From NCBI RefSeq assembly GCF_002105155.1, contig NW_019028999.1:558001-622000 (forward strand): a DNA stretch of 64,000 nucleotides, given 5' to 3'. This document shows positions 1 through 12,837 of the stretch, one piece after another (positions within the stretch are counted from its first letter, which is position 1; the number at the start of each line of letters is the position of its first letter). The position numbers were made by a program, and so were the translations under genes. The stretch is from Lobosporangium transversale. Lineage: Eukaryota > Mortierellomycota > Mortierellomycetes > Mortierellales > Mortierellaceae. The notes under the pieces are model-generated. The model was not told the origin of the DNA and did no database searches. It saw only the letters and a program-made list of their open reading frames with translations.

Positions 1-1032
1 GAGACCAACTGCATAGAAGCATTGTCGACAATCATATCCTCAAACTTGATTCCGGAGCTGGCATACTCCTTGGAGACTTCACGACAGGTCTTGAGGAAGA
101 GACCATCAGCCAACTTCATGATATTGGCCTTGTGAATGCAGGTAACCTTCTTGCGGCCATTGCGGAGGGCAAAATCGAAGGCAAAGCGAGCAATGCGCTC
201 TGATTTCGTGCGAGTGATAACCTTGAGGGACTCGACAACTCCAGGGTACGACTGGTGTTCGAGACCAGAGTATTCGCCCTCAGTATTCTCACGAATGATG
301 GCGAAGTCAACTCCTTCGTGGCGGGTGGGATAGCCAGGAATGTTCTTGCAGAGAACCAGAGAAGCATACATATCCAGATCTTTGCGGATCGTGACGTTGA
401 AGGAGGAGTGGCCCAAGGAGGAGACAGGCGTATAGAGGATTCCCTTAAGACCGACCTTATTGCGTCTAAGGGATTCGACCGACTGCTTAAAAGTGGTATC
501 ATCAGCAGAAGTATACCCAGAGACATCAAATTGCTCCCAGTCAACAGGCACATTGGCAGCCTTGAAGATGGTCTTGACAGCCGAGGCAGTTTCCTGACCG
601 ATACCATCACCAGGGATCAGAGTGACAGTGTAGCGGCCTCCAAGCTTCGAGTTTGGAATCTGATGTATTCGTGAAAAATCAGCACTAGTCAGCCTTCCAA
701 TATCTCAAAATTCCGTTATGTAGCTGCGACAGTATTTACAAGGTCTGAAATTAGATCTGATCTAAGATCCCATATGCAACGTATTATACACTTACGTCCT
801 GACCCTGAGGCACAATGGTGGAGGCAGAAGTGCTCATGGCACGAGGGCCCATCTATTGTGACAAATGTTGTGATCTCAATGTTAGTCGACACTGAATGTT
901 GTTCTTTTTTTTGAAACATCAAGAAGAGATGGAAAAGCGTAATGTTTGTGATCAAGATGAATCGTGTAGAATGAGGCTCACCTTGCTTAGGGTGGCGGCC
1001 AAAGGCTTGGAAAGAGTAAGGGTGCGCAACAT
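1..1032 (-). CDS. IDH1: NAD-dependent isocitrate dehydrogenase subunit 1, mitochondrial (5' part, truncated by window edge)
   Basis: TCA-cycle enzyme subunit of the mitochondrial matrix that, with its partner subunit, oxidises isocitrate to 2-oxoglutarate using NAD+. Three exons are seen: 1032-982 (17 aa, starting MLRTLTLSKPLAATLSK, a basic amphipathic mitochondrial presequence), 852-796 (19 aa) and 659 to the edge. Introns are GT-AG (GTGAGC and GTAAGT donors) and all junctions are phase 0. The third exon opens with the isocitrate/isopropylmalate dehydrogenase start IPGDGIG and continues with IRENTEGEYSGLEHQ, the RIARFAFDFA stretch, KANIMKLADGLF and the VDNASMQLV site. The VLCKNIPGYPTRH region fits the yeast Idh1 (regulatory) type better than Idh2, by memory of the families only. 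About the last third of the protein lies outside the window. Its start faces URB1 across 432 bases. Confidence 0.93.
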
Positions 1033-1464
1033 GGTGACAAAGTCGCAGGAAAGGACAGGAGTGGAAGAGAAGAATAAAAAAGTGGGGAGAGAAAAGGATA
1101 GGAGGACGAAAGAGAGGCAAGAAAGAGATGTAATTTTTTTTGTTTATTTGTTTACATATACTCTTTGTTACATTCAGTGTATTAAACTCAGCCAAAATGT
1201 GGTCGACTCAATTGAACGGCAAAATAGATTTTTAGGAGATACCATATCTTCATATCTTTCCATGACGTTAGGAGTAATGGCTCTCAAAAAAATATATTAT
1301 CAACTTGCATCTGTAAAAGCTTTTCAGAAAACGGCAACCCCGTTTTGGATATACACCATCGCAGATTAAAATTGAGTCACGTGAACATATTGTAGTAGCA
1401 GTCACTGAACAACAAAAAAAAAAAAAAACGGGCTAACTTCTCATTCTCATTCAATAGTACAGGA
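1033..1464. promoter_or_regulatory. Divergent intergenic region between IDH1 and URB1
   Basis: 432 bases separate the two start codons, so both promoters and 5' UTRs must lie here. It is A-rich, with a purine-rich stretch near 1070-1130 and an A run at about 1412-1428 just upstream of URB1. I see no clear TATA box or recognisable factor site. Confidence 0.5.
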
Positions 1465-4400
1465 ATGGAGGCCAAGATACAGTACAAAGACAAGAATGAA
1501 CTTTTCAAAGCTCTTGCTGACTTGAAGGAGGAGCTGATATATATAGGCATGTCGACATAATTGTTCAATATTCAGCTATCCAAGTATTTGAGGTATGCAA
1601 CTTAATAAATTTTAAGTATTTGACAACGGATAATATTTAGGGTTGAAGCGTCTTCGACAGCAGCTGAACGTTCGGCCCAACTCAAGTGACCCTATTGAAA
1701 GTTTACAGGCCACAAAATCGCTTGCTGTTGTGTATGCATATGTTGAGGAGTTTTCAGAGTGTACTCAGCTTTTCAAGATCTGGGAATGGCAACAGCAACA
1801 CGATGTGCGCAAGATTGAGGCTTCAATTGTTGAAGTTTTCTCTAAACTTATCCATCAGTGTAACACAGCCCTCTATCGTACATACGCTATTAAGATAACA
1901 AGATCGATCCTACAAAATCAGAGCCGTATGACTGCAATCTACAAAAATCTCTCATCGGGACGCCAAAACACTGTCCAAGCTACCCTACGACTATTGACAG
2001 CCATGAACCATGTACATCATTCGACAACAAAAGAGCTTAAAGATGGCTTTAACTTTGGCCTGAAAGCGCTGTCAAAGTTCAAGAATCAGCGCCGTAAGGA
2101 AAGTGACGAAGCAAGTAAAACAGGTACGTTGGAGGCATTGGGAAAGTCTGAAGCACTGTAGAAAAAATCCGTTTATCACATCTATTTCGTACTCAAATGT
2201 CAAGATGAGACTTAGCCGCTGATATTTTAAAACAATATCGTTCTGGTTAGACACAAGGACATTATATATTCAATTCCTTTTAGCTTTCTTTGTCCGAGGG
2301 GATGTTACGGTAAAGAAGGAAATTCTGGAAATGCCAGATTTGTTTCAAACAGCACTGAAGGACCTTCCGAATGATTCTTTCCAACTGGTCAAGCAGGTTC
2401 TCACTGTTCTTACAAATAGTATCGTCATGGACAATGATATATCAAGGACGGTGAAAATCAGTTTTTTCAATACATCTTTTCTTGTGAATCTATTGAAACT
2501 ATACAATAGAACGGAAGTAGCCCCTGGCTCTGATCAAACCGTAGCGCAAGTAATTCACGAGTTTATGATGGCGCTCTGCACGACGCCTGGCGTCGGTATC
2601 TGCTTCCGAGACACAGCTTGGTACCCGCCTAATACTCTGAAGACAAGCACCATTGAGAAATCTGGTGAAGGAGCAAAGCATGTTTTCAACAAAACTCTCT
2701 CACAACTTCTCACGCACCTTCGACCTACAGAGCATATCCTCCAGCAGAGACTTACCGTGTCTATTTTGACAGCATGCCCAGAGCTGGTCCGATTGTATGT
2801 TGAGTGATTTATTTTATTTCCTCTCCTTTTGTTTTTAAAGACTGAAATCGGTATTTAACAGTTTGCATTGGTTATATATAGGTTCTGGCAAAAGTCAAAT
2901 CTACAGTTGGAACCACGATTGTCTGCAAGGTGGTTAGCCAACATGACATTGCTTCATAAAATCACGGAGATCCCGGTGCCAAACTTGTACTTGCAACACA
3001 CAGCACTCTTTGCTTCTCATCCTCCTCCTCTCTCGATCATTATCGAAAATATTCTTCCGACAACTGCCAACAGGACTATACTCAGCAAAGGTTTGCAGCA
3101 TACCAGCATGTTGGTTCGGTATTTCACCATGGTTCAACTTGCAGCTACTTTTCAGAAGATGGAGCAAGTGATCGCTGTTATGGAGTCTGCAGTAAAGGCA
3201 CTCTCGAGCGATGCTGGAGAGACACTGACATCGAACGGGCTGATAGACAGGAATGATACATCCATGAATATTAAGCCCTCTGAAAAACCAGCACAGCAAT
3301 GGGCCGGAGCGATCACGCTTCTTGTTGCTGAGCTTCGCCGACGCGTTCCAGATATCCAAATCATCATCTCTCTCCATAATGGAATTCAATCAATATCACT
3401 CTCTGACGCAGATGAGGAAGAGAAAACCCGACATAATCTTTTCAATAATGGGATCCTGCGCCTCATCAAATATTATCAGCAGTTCCTTCCTCAAGCAGTC
3501 AACGAATCCAAGTTTGATATTGGAAAAGTCATTCCTTCAGACTTTTCTACAATGAAAGCAGGGACATTAATTCATTTGATAGAGCTTTTATTAACGCTAT
3601 ATGACTTCCGTTGGTCCAACAAGGCACAGGATGGATCTTCATCTCATCTTCTCAAATTAATTAATCTCTTTCTCACGACGGCTCACTCCCAAATCAAATC
3701 GTTGACAAGGCGTCTTATCTCTAAACTCCTTGGCGAATCAATATTATTCCAACACGACCCCTCGGAAGCCATGATATGGATTGATTCCATTCCTGCTTCC
3801 AACTACAGTGGACCTGAACTTGCTTCTGATCAGATATTATTCCTTCAGTTTTTTGATGACTGTGTCGCCCGCTGCCTGAGGACACCTTACAAGTATGTCG
3901 ATCGATCTTTGGCGATCCTTAAGGCCCTACGAGAGGAATTAAGAACTGGTGATGTTGAAATCCAAGGAAACTTGGAAAAAATCGCATGGAGCCTTGCGGC
4001 GTCTCAACGTCAAGACTTCAACCAGTCGTTTAGTCCTTTAATAATGACTATTATAGAGCAGTTTCAACATGCTTATACTAAGGATACCTCCAAGGCTGTT
4101 GCTCGCTCGATTGCAGCATTTCTTCATAGACTAATACCTGAATTGGTTTTGTACCAAAACAGAACATCGGCTCTTGCTCTCGAAACCCTTAATAGGATTC
4201 AGGAGCCTTCGACACAAGAGCTAGAAACGATTCAAAAACTCAAATTAGAGAAAAGAAGTGCAATCAGGAGGCTTGGTGCGTTGGAATATCTCGCCATAAC
4301 TTTGGAGGTCCTTCAAGAGAGGCCTCTTTTAAAGTCTACCGGCAAAAAAGGGTTCCTTAAGGGTGACAACGCCTCTCTGGATCAGCTATTGGACCCAAAT

Positions 4401-7400
4401 GGCATTTCAAAATTTGTTTCAGAACTGCAGAATCAGAGCGCTGGAGTGGTGGCTATCAACTTCAAGCGTCTGATTAATTACGTTGGGGCTGATGAAAGGC
4501 TCATAGAATGCTTGATGGACTATATTCAAACAAGATTCCCCTTTGCAGGGTCAATCTATGATTTCCCAGATATTTCTTCAATCAAAAACTTGAATGATTC
4601 ATACGAAGGGGAGCAGGATATCGTTTATACATTTTTAAGAAGGCTTCCATTTAGAATTCTCTTCAACAACGCATCGGCATCTATGATTTCGAATAGATTT
4701 GTAAAAAAGTTGTTAACACACAATCTCATGGAAGCGGAGGCTAGGCACTATAGCCTTATATGTGGTCTCATCATTCGTCGCCTTTCATCCTGGATTCAAG
4801 TGGGAGATGCTGATGAGAGTGCTATTCACACATGCTTCTCATTGCTAGACTGCCTGCTAGACATCAGTAAAGCCACTGAGGATGTATACGTGCAATTGAA
4901 AAGCTATCTGTGGAACCATTACATTCTTCGTGAGCTATATCTCTATCGCTTATCAGACAATCTGACTACATATGGGTGTATGGACGTACTGGATACACGA
5001 GTGGTTGATCTTCTTGTTACAAGTAACAAGACAGAAACGATCACTGCCAACAATAAAACTGGTGCTATAGAATATAACGCTTCCAGCTACTATGTCCACA
5101 AGACCGTTGAACTTGTCACGCATGAGCTCGAGAATACGAAGAAATTAGGCCCACATGCTCTGAACTCGAAGGTAGGTTAATTGGAGGATTCTTTTATTTA
5201 CTCTCTTTATGCAAATTTTATTGATTGTTGTTTTTCTGTAACGTAGACTGTCAGATACTTCTCAAAACTCGCATTCATGTGCAGCACATCCGACTTGATG
5301 ATCCTTCTCCAGTTACTTCTCACGCTGCATCATCAGACTGTGTTCTCTACCACTGCCACCTTCAACGCGCTGCTCTCGACCATTCTTGAGCACTTGACGC
5401 AACAAGCGGGATCGGCCTGTGTAATTCCAACACAATCAACAGCTGCGCTCTTGAGGCTTTGGAGAGAGCAACCTTCCGATGATTTAGATAGGATTGTTTT
5501 GGATGTGCTCTGCGGATGCCTTTGGCCAAACGCCATGGCAGCGACCCTTGGCTCTCAAGACTTATCGGTCTCTGGTGTATTCGACCGAGCGCTGAATTCT
5601 TTAGAGAGACCTACAATTCTGTCACTTGACATATCACTGGTTGATTTCATTCTGAACAATCCAAACTTGAAGCGATACACCATCTTGGCCATATTGATTA
5701 CTACGTCGAGGGCTTTTCGTGAACAATTTGTTCAGTCTATCTTAAACCCGACCAGGCATCTCACACAATATTCGGGGGAAGACCCTGGCTTTTTCATGGT
5801 AGTGCATGCGTATATGAAGAGGGTTTCACACTGTGTGAATGGATGTTACAAGTGGTCTTCTTCTATAACTGAACAGGATCGTCATTCCATGGAGACATTA
5901 AGATCATTGTTGCTCCCTTTGCTCATCCAGCGTATCGCCAACTCTTCCTTCAACTCTCAGGATACTCTAGTGGCGGCGGAAACGGCTGCAGTACTTATTT
6001 CACTCACGACAAAATCGAACAAGCACGAAATTTCATCTGTGTGGACACTTATTGGGGAAATCCCCCGCGTCGGACTTGATAGTATACTCATTTTGAACTC
6101 TCTTCTCGATAGTACGAATGACCTTGAAGGCAATCAAGATCAGCTGGACAGACAGGATAAAATTGCCCGATGGTTTGAAGAAGTTGCTATTCAGCTGATC
6201 ATGATACTGGATAAGAATGGGGATGTAGAATGGTTAGAACCAGTCTGCGATCGACTTTATGATGTTCTTGAGAAGCATGTCATGATACGCAAGATGACCA
6301 TCGATCAAAAGATTTTGTTCGAGCTAGTTTCATTCGCTATTGAGAAGGCATTAGACAACGCAGAGCTTGTCCGATTCGTTGCATCCTTGGCTAAGCATTA
6401 TTATGCAGAGGTATGCTACCTGAAAACATTATTATTTGATCAGAACTTGGTAAAAATGCATGACACTGTGGCCTTGTCAACTCACCTTTTTTTTTTTTTT
6501 TTTTCCTCCAAAAAAAAAAAAAAAAAAAAAAAAAAAAGACTGTCCAGAGTTCAGTCTTACCACAAATACTCCAGACCCTGTTCAAACATCGACAGTTTTC
6601 TTCGCTTGTTATGCCTACGGCCCCCACCACTAAGCATATTGTACCAGAGAATGAAAAGGACCGGCTTGCAATTATTGAGTTAATCTATACCCTAACCAGT
6701 CTCGAGCCCAAAGCTTGTTGCAAGGCTGGGTTCCTCGTTACACTACTCTCTGCTTATTCCGCATCGACCACTGTTGCAGATCAGCTTATTCTCACCATTC
6801 TTAGGATCACAGAGACTCAAATTTCTGGATCGATTTCAAATCGAGCGCCACTCTGGGGCTCAGCTGCTGAAAACACGAAAGCTTCTACTGCTCTTTTTGG
6901 ACAAGGCATGATCAACGAGAGTTTAGATTTGATCGATCCTAGCGTAATGATGGTCTCAGTGATTCACTTCCCTTTCGATCGTGAATTAGAGTGCACTGCT
7001 CCTATGGTAACCAAGAGCGATTACTGCAAAGAAATCCTTAAACAAAGACAAGCACCCATCTATGATCCTTGCTTTATACTACCACTGTTTGGCACATACA
7101 TGGCATTTGGGAACCTACTGGATTGTCGCCGTCTAATTGAGAGGAATGGGCTGGGCATGATCATTGTTGCCCTGTCCTCAATTGACAAGAACATGCGTCT
7201 TGCAGCATACTCTTTGTTGGACGATTTCTATACTATCCTTTCAGTAAGCTGTTTTCTCTTCAGTTCCAAAAAAAAAAAAAAAAAAAAAAACTAAACGATC
7301 TGTTAACACTTTCTTTCTTTCCTTCTTTTTTACTCTTCATGTAGAATACAACGATTAGAGAGAAAAATCAGCTTGTTCTACTACTGGATGCTCTCAAGAA

Positions 7401-8733
7401 CTCGATTACCGTTCGCGAGGATGATAAGGTGCCTCGAATTCCTGCCGCGATTACATCGTTTGTTGCGCACGCTGTAGCTATAATTTTAAGGCCTGATCAC
7501 TTTATGTACCCACACGTCAACAAGTTTTGTCTACAGCGTCCCACGATTGATTTGGAGGATATCCCTATGTTTTATAGCTTATTCAACTCTTCTTCAGAGC
7601 ATCATCGGAAGGAGCGCGTTTGGATGCTCCGACTTTTGGCTGCATCAATCAAGACCCCTGAAGATTACAAATTGTTCAAACGCCGCTATGTTTTGGACTT
7701 GTTGGAAGCCTTTTTCAATTCACAGTTGGGCGAGCCTTTGTCTAAGAAGATTGTCATCGAGGTATGTATAGTTTATTCCACGCGCATTAATTTTAGTCTC
7801 GTGATTATTTCCGCTTGTTTCTAGACCGCATTATGTATTGTAATATTTGACTCTTACAAGTGCTCTTTTTCTTTTGACAATCATCTAGATCCTATTTTAC
7901 GCCTCGTCACTTCCAAAGGTCTCACTTCAGCTGATCACTCAAAGTGCGTTTCTGAGCTGGATTCATACATTAGCTGCTACTAACGCTATGTCAAGTGAAA
8001 ATGAGTTCTCGCTGGTCCCTGCGAGGCTATTACTCCGCGTCATTCAGTCTTGTCCTAAAGAAAGTATCCGTTGGATGAATGGTATCTGGAAAAACCAAGT
8101 TGCCGGCATTGTCACCACAATGCTACGTCTCTTATGTAAGAAATTTTGCTACAACTTTGGTTTACAGTATATCTGCATCGTCTTTGTTGCTGCTGTTGTT
8201 AACCATTATACGGTAAATCCCTCTGTATTATCCTTCATTGGCTAATAGGTCTTGCAAAAGTGACAAGCGTTAATCTGGCATGGGCATTGGCTTGCTTGGA
8301 GTCGATCCTCAATATTTTTGCATTTTTGGAATCCGACAGCGACATTGGTAATCTCCTGGAGATGACCAAGTGTAAATTCAGGAACAACGGCTGCTTCTTT
8401 AACTCATCGCATGCGACGTTGTATCTGCATTTCTTGATGGCCTGTGAGCAAGTCTTGACTGTGAGTGAGGAGCAACGCGCTGTTAAGGTCTCCTCAAGTC
8501 CAATGTTTGTGGAACATACCCCTATGCGCACTGATCCTTTGGAGATGCTTTACAGAATTGACCCAGCACCCATTCAGAGCCATGGTCGCGTCGTACAGCT
8601 AGGTTTCAGGTTATTTGCTGAGAATCCTGCTGTGACTAATGAGCAAGAAAACATTATTCTCGCAAGAGCTCTCTGCTATGGTATCGAAGAGGCAATCGAG
8701 AAGGCACGCCATTTGGAGCCAAAAGAAGCTTAA
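1465..8733 (+). CDS. URB1: Nucleolar pre-ribosomal-associated protein 1 (URB1/Npa1)
   Basis: Very large nucleolar protein needed for early 60S ribosomal subunit assembly. Nine exons are inferred: 1465-1546, 1641-2123, 2284-2794, 2882-5171, 5247-6410, 6539-7243, 7345-7761, 7889-8135 and 8249-8733, giving 2127 aa, close to the size of animal and fungal family members. Residues 30-350 match the Npa1 N-terminal region (QATLRLLTAMNHVHH, FGLKALSKF). The C-terminal part around residues 1700-1970 matches the NopRA1 domain (LAAYSLLDDFYTIL, ILFYASSLPKVSLQLITQS). The protein looks all-helical, HEAT-like. The first intron appears to use a GC donor (GCATGT), because reading on meets TAA after four codons while splicing restores phase. 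Intron 5 ends in T18 then A28, directly before the acceptor. It converges on SYF1, 223 bases away. The exact N-terminus is the least certain part. Confidence 0.9.
6411..6538 (+). repeat. T18/A28 inverted homopolymer inside URB1 intron 5
   Basis: The intron runs from GTATGC at 6411 to AAG at 6538. A T18 run (6487-6504), a CCTCC spacer and an A28 run (6510-6537) occupy its 3' end, so the A run sits immediately before the splice-site G. In RNA the two runs could pair into an 18-bp U-A hairpin with a loop of about 5 nt. Confidence 0.85.
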
Positions 8734-8812
8734 TTGGTGCTCCATTCTTTGAACCCGCATTGCATTGGGATAGAGAGTGATATCACTTATCAATTGTTCT
8801 TATTTCACATTC

Positions 8813-8850
<38 letters not shown>

Positions 8851-8956
8851 CATTATTATATTTACACAACATAATAATAGGCAAAATCAGCATTAATTAA
8901 TTTTGTTTGTCAGTGTTATGCAAAAAATCAGTTTACTCTATCTCACAACTCAGATT

Positions 8957-9972
8957 TCACAAATCCTCATCGTCATCAATTGCAATTTCATCTGGGTTAG
9001 CTGGTACTTCTGGTGCTGTAGATTCTGAAGACTTGACATCATCGCCATGTGTCGCCTGAACTGAATGTGCTTTTGACCTGGTAATAACAACAAACAAATA
9101 ACTAGTTAGCGTCATTGCTCAGAAAAATCAAAGTAACTTTTCGACCATTAAAGCGTATAACGTACTTGACAAAATTCATTTCACCAGGACCTCCGGATGT
9201 CATGCGGTCTAGAGTCTGCATAGCGTCACCACTTGTGCCACCGACCTTGAGCCCCTCTTGAGTCTGAAGCATCTGTGCCGTGATATAACTAACATCGGTG
9301 TTGAATTTGACCTGCACACTGCGTTTGATACGCAACATCTCCTTGAATGTATCCTCGTTTCCGTGCTGTACCTCGAAATCATGCCATGCTTGCCAATAAT
9401 CTGACGCAATCTATTATCCATTATTAAACACAACATGAATTTTCATATCGTTAAAATACCTGCTCATCGTCTCAACATTTTGTTTAGTAAAAAAAGGCAT
9501 ATAGCAACTTACCCTAGGATCTGAAAATTGGCTACCATGTGCAAAGATACCTCTGGCACGATCAATCTCGCCCAACTTGCGTTCCATCTCCGCAAAGCGC
9601 ATACACATCATACGAGCATCCTTGTCTGGAAGAGTTTCAATAGCACGTTCGTAGATTTCACGCGTTGATGTGACACCAAACATTGTGGCTGCTTTGGCGA
9701 TGTAGAAGTGGTACATATCCGCTCTATCTTCAGATGCGACAGCCTTAGTAGCACGGTCATAAATGCTCATTGCATGGCGCGCAAGCCCATGCGTCTCTTC
9801 CAGCTCGCCATACATAAGGTAGAGAGGCTTCGCATACTTGGCAGGCATCTTATCCAATGCCTGTTCGAATAGATCTCTGGCACGCTCAAGTTTAGTTCCG
9901 CCCTACAAGCAATAGTCATTCTCCAAATTAGCTTTCTTTTTCTTTTTCTTTTTTTTTCTTTTTTTTTTTTTT

Positions 9973-10027
<55 letters not shown>

Positions 10028-11830
10028 GAGACAAAAATATTCAGTGTATCAAGCTAAGCCTTGATTTAAACGAAAAACACCTGGCCAACTTACATAACGA
10101 TTAATAAATTTGAGTAAGTATGTGTTCCAAAGCTCAAATGCAATGGGGTATCCAAATAGGTCAATGCCACGCTCGTAAACCTTATAGCTGTCCTCGAAAA
10201 ATTTGTTCTCCTCCAAGAAATTCGCATAATTAACAATGATTTGAGGGTTTGCAATCTTGAGTTCCAAAATCTTATCATACACAGCTTTTGTTGAATCAAT
10301 AGTTCCAATTGATTCCTCCAGATCAACATAGAATGACCATAAGCGCAACGACTTGTAGACACGGATCTGCACAGGCAATGTCTGTGGAGGAAAATATCAA
10401 GCATTAGCAACAGCAGCAACAGCAACAGCAATAGCAACAATAATAATAATAAAACAATGTTGCGTGACATTACCTCGTCATGGAATGCAATATTCTTTTG
10501 TTTGGGCGGTATTGTGGCCCGTCCCATGACTTGAAGCGCAGCATCATAATTCCTAATCACCGAATTTCAACCAACCTCAAGTCAGATTTGACCTACTTGA
10601 CAATTCGTACTAATGTCTTTTCTTAAAAAAAAACTTACTCCTTTCTGAGTTCCATTTCTGCATATTCGCACCAGACATCCGCCAGATCGTTAACGGTTTT
10701 ATAGTTGACTTTAACAGCCTTTTCAAATATAGTCCTTGCAGATACAATATCATTGCCTTCTTCGTAAAACTTGGCAAAGTTGATCCATAGCGTGTTGAAT
10801 TTTCCGTCTGCTTTTTTGGGATGAATAGTGGTCACAGCTTGTGTATATGTTTCCACGACTTTTTGTGAGTTATCGCCCCACAATTCGACGCGTTTTTGCC
10901 ATTCATGAACGCTGTTGGGATTTTGACGCAGCAAGACCTCGTTGACTAAAAATGGGCGCCGTTCCATAAGACGCTCGAGTCTCATCAAACGCATGTCCAA
11001 GTCAATTTGGTCCACTTCCTCGCCTTCGGCCTCTGCTATTTCTGCTGCTTCCATTTTAGCGCTGATCACAGATTCTTCAAACTCTGCATAGGCGTCGAAA
11101 ACCTGCGTAAAATCGCGGACAGTCATTACGGATGTAATAGCTTCCTCATATATATCTCTAGCCTTTTCAAAATGGTTAAGTAAGATCCAGTATTTGGCAA
11201 GATCGTTCCAGAGACGACCTGTTTGATCCGTAAATCTCCTGATACCACTGCGAATGATCTTCTCGATTGGGAGCGATTTTATATCCTTGGGATGGGTGCA
11301 GATAATATCACACAGCTGACGCCACAATTGATAATGAGACTTCCCATGCATAGACTGGAAGTTTTCGTCATTAATCATCTTACAGAGTCGAGAAGCTGCC
11401 TCGTCATAACGCTCCATTGAATTCAAAAGGTCAACGTAGTCTTCTCCGTGATTTGGCTCCAACTAAAATGAAAACAAGATATTGGGATTGAGTATCAACT
11501 GTTGAATTTAATCGCTTCAATTGTGGGAATGGATAGAAGCAACTCACCTTCAAATATCGCTTATAAACTTTTAGTGCCGTCTCCCCACCAATTTTTTTCG
11601 CCCAACTCAAATAAAGACCCCAGATCCGAATATGTTGAGTGATAGGAAGAGCTCTCAATGACCTGTCGAACGTCCTCCTCGTCTTCGTAATCCTAGGCGT
11701 CGCCATGAGGTGCTCTAGATAATCGATCCAGATCCTAGGCATCTGGGAGTGCAAAAAAAAAAAAAAAAAAAAAAAAAAAAGGAGGGGAATGTTAGCTTTT
11801 ACTTAACAACTCAAGCGCTTAACTCAATAA

Positions 11831-11861
<31 letters not shown>

Positions 11862-12361
11862 CCCGTGCCTTATGAAGTAAGACCAGAGCCCTTTCGTAAC
11901 AATCATCAACGCTTTCCCATTCATCCTGAGCCTTGACAAAAGGAAGGCCACGTTTGATGAGATGCTGCTTTCTTTGGTCAAGGTATGCCTTCCATAGTTT
12001 GTATGATCCTGGTAGCTCCTTAACTGCTCTCTCATAAACGATAAATCTCTGTGCAATCGGTGAGCTTTCATGGTGATCCAGGTATCGCATCCAATGCCTC
12101 AATGAGTAGGGGTTCCTTAGCAAATCCTCCTCAAAAGCAATGTCCTTATCTGTCTATATAGTATATATTAGTATAATAAAAAATTAGAAAAGTTATGACC
12201 ACTTTCAGAACTTAAAAAGAGTAGCAGGATGCGATTACAAGCAAAATCATTCGTACAATATTGATGGAGTCTTCAAGGACAACATCTATAGATGCAGGTG
12301 TCACTGCAGCTTTGCCGCCCTTGTTGATGGTTGTTTTACGTTCAGGCATAGTGGGCGCCAT
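8957..12361 (-). CDS. SYF1: Pre-mRNA-splicing factor SYF1 (XAB2 homologue, HAT-repeat protein)
   Basis: Scaffold of the NineTeen/Prp19-associated complex in the spliceosome, built from half-a-TPR (HAT) repeats. Nine exons on the minus strand: 12361-12257, 12153-11869, 11742-11548, 11462-10639, 10552-10474, 10381-10094, 9902-9513, 9410-9166 and 9077-8957, encoding 843 aa, the usual size. Diagnostic stretches are [20 protein letters not shown] near the N-terminus, [33 protein letters not shown], and [18 protein letters not shown] near the C-terminus. It ends in the acidic tail DDDEDL. Intron 2 (11868-11743) has no usable GT donor at the required position, and reading frame and homology demand AAG|GCACGG, so it is called as GC-AG. 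Another intron carries a GTT microsatellite. It diverges from PIG-A across 476 bases. Confidence 0.92.
9975..10027. repeat. (GTT)n microsatellite in a SYF1 intron
   Basis: About 17 copies of GTT follow a T-rich tract (roughly 9940-9974). In the SYF1 sense strand this reads as a CAA repeat followed by an A-rich tract. A shorter CAG/CAA/ATA mixture lies in the next intron upstream, about 10400-10453. Confidence 0.9.
11743..11868 (-). other. SYF1 intron 2: GC donor with complementary A27 and T28 tracts
   Basis: In the sense (minus) direction the intron starts GCACGGG, followed at once by A27 (plus-strand T run 11835-11861). It ends with T28 (plus-strand A run 11753-11780) and GCACTCCCAG. About 54 bases separate the two runs. 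The runs are fully complementary in RNA and could bring the two splice sites together. Confidence 0.75.
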
Positions 12362-12837
12362 AGGATTGGAATAATGAAATGGTGGATTGCTCCCAGCGTC
12401 TCTTCCTGCTCCTTGTGTTTTGAGAGAAAGAAGTTGAATACGCGTGAAGCCTTCGTCGAAAAAGAGATCAGTGATCCAAGCCACTTGCAAGTAAACTAAG
12501 GATAGCAACTTCGACTTCATATTTTGAAGTAGAGACCCAAAGACCTTCAATGTAAGAAAAAGAGATACTAAACTGAGCAACTACCGCATTGTTTAAATCT
12601 TGCCTGGTGACTTGATTTTATTTTAGGAGGATCTCGCTGATGATCTCCTCTCCTCCATTACAATTTGGGTCTTTGGGAAGGTGTAGAAGAACCTGATCAT
12701 GGAAGACTTAAGGGCGGTTTATCTGGCACTTGACAAAGGTTAACTCTTTCAACAACTTACACTAGCCATATCAGCGACTGTATCAGGAAGACATAAAGAG
12801 AACACCAAGAAGCAGTTCATTGCAATTTCTTAACAGG
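12362..12837. promoter_or_regulatory. Divergent intergenic region between SYF1 and PIG-A
   Basis: The 476 bases between the two starts contain no supported gene. An open frame continues upstream of the SYF1 ATG to 12580 on the minus strand, but it lacks the family's conserved sequence and is read as 5' UTR. No clear promoter element is seen. Confidence 0.45.

Noticed and set aside
12362-12580. Extension of SYF1 to an upstream ATG at 12580
   Set aside because: The added 73 residues are hydrophobic and unlike any SYF1 N-terminus; the ATG at 12361 gives the usual protein length.
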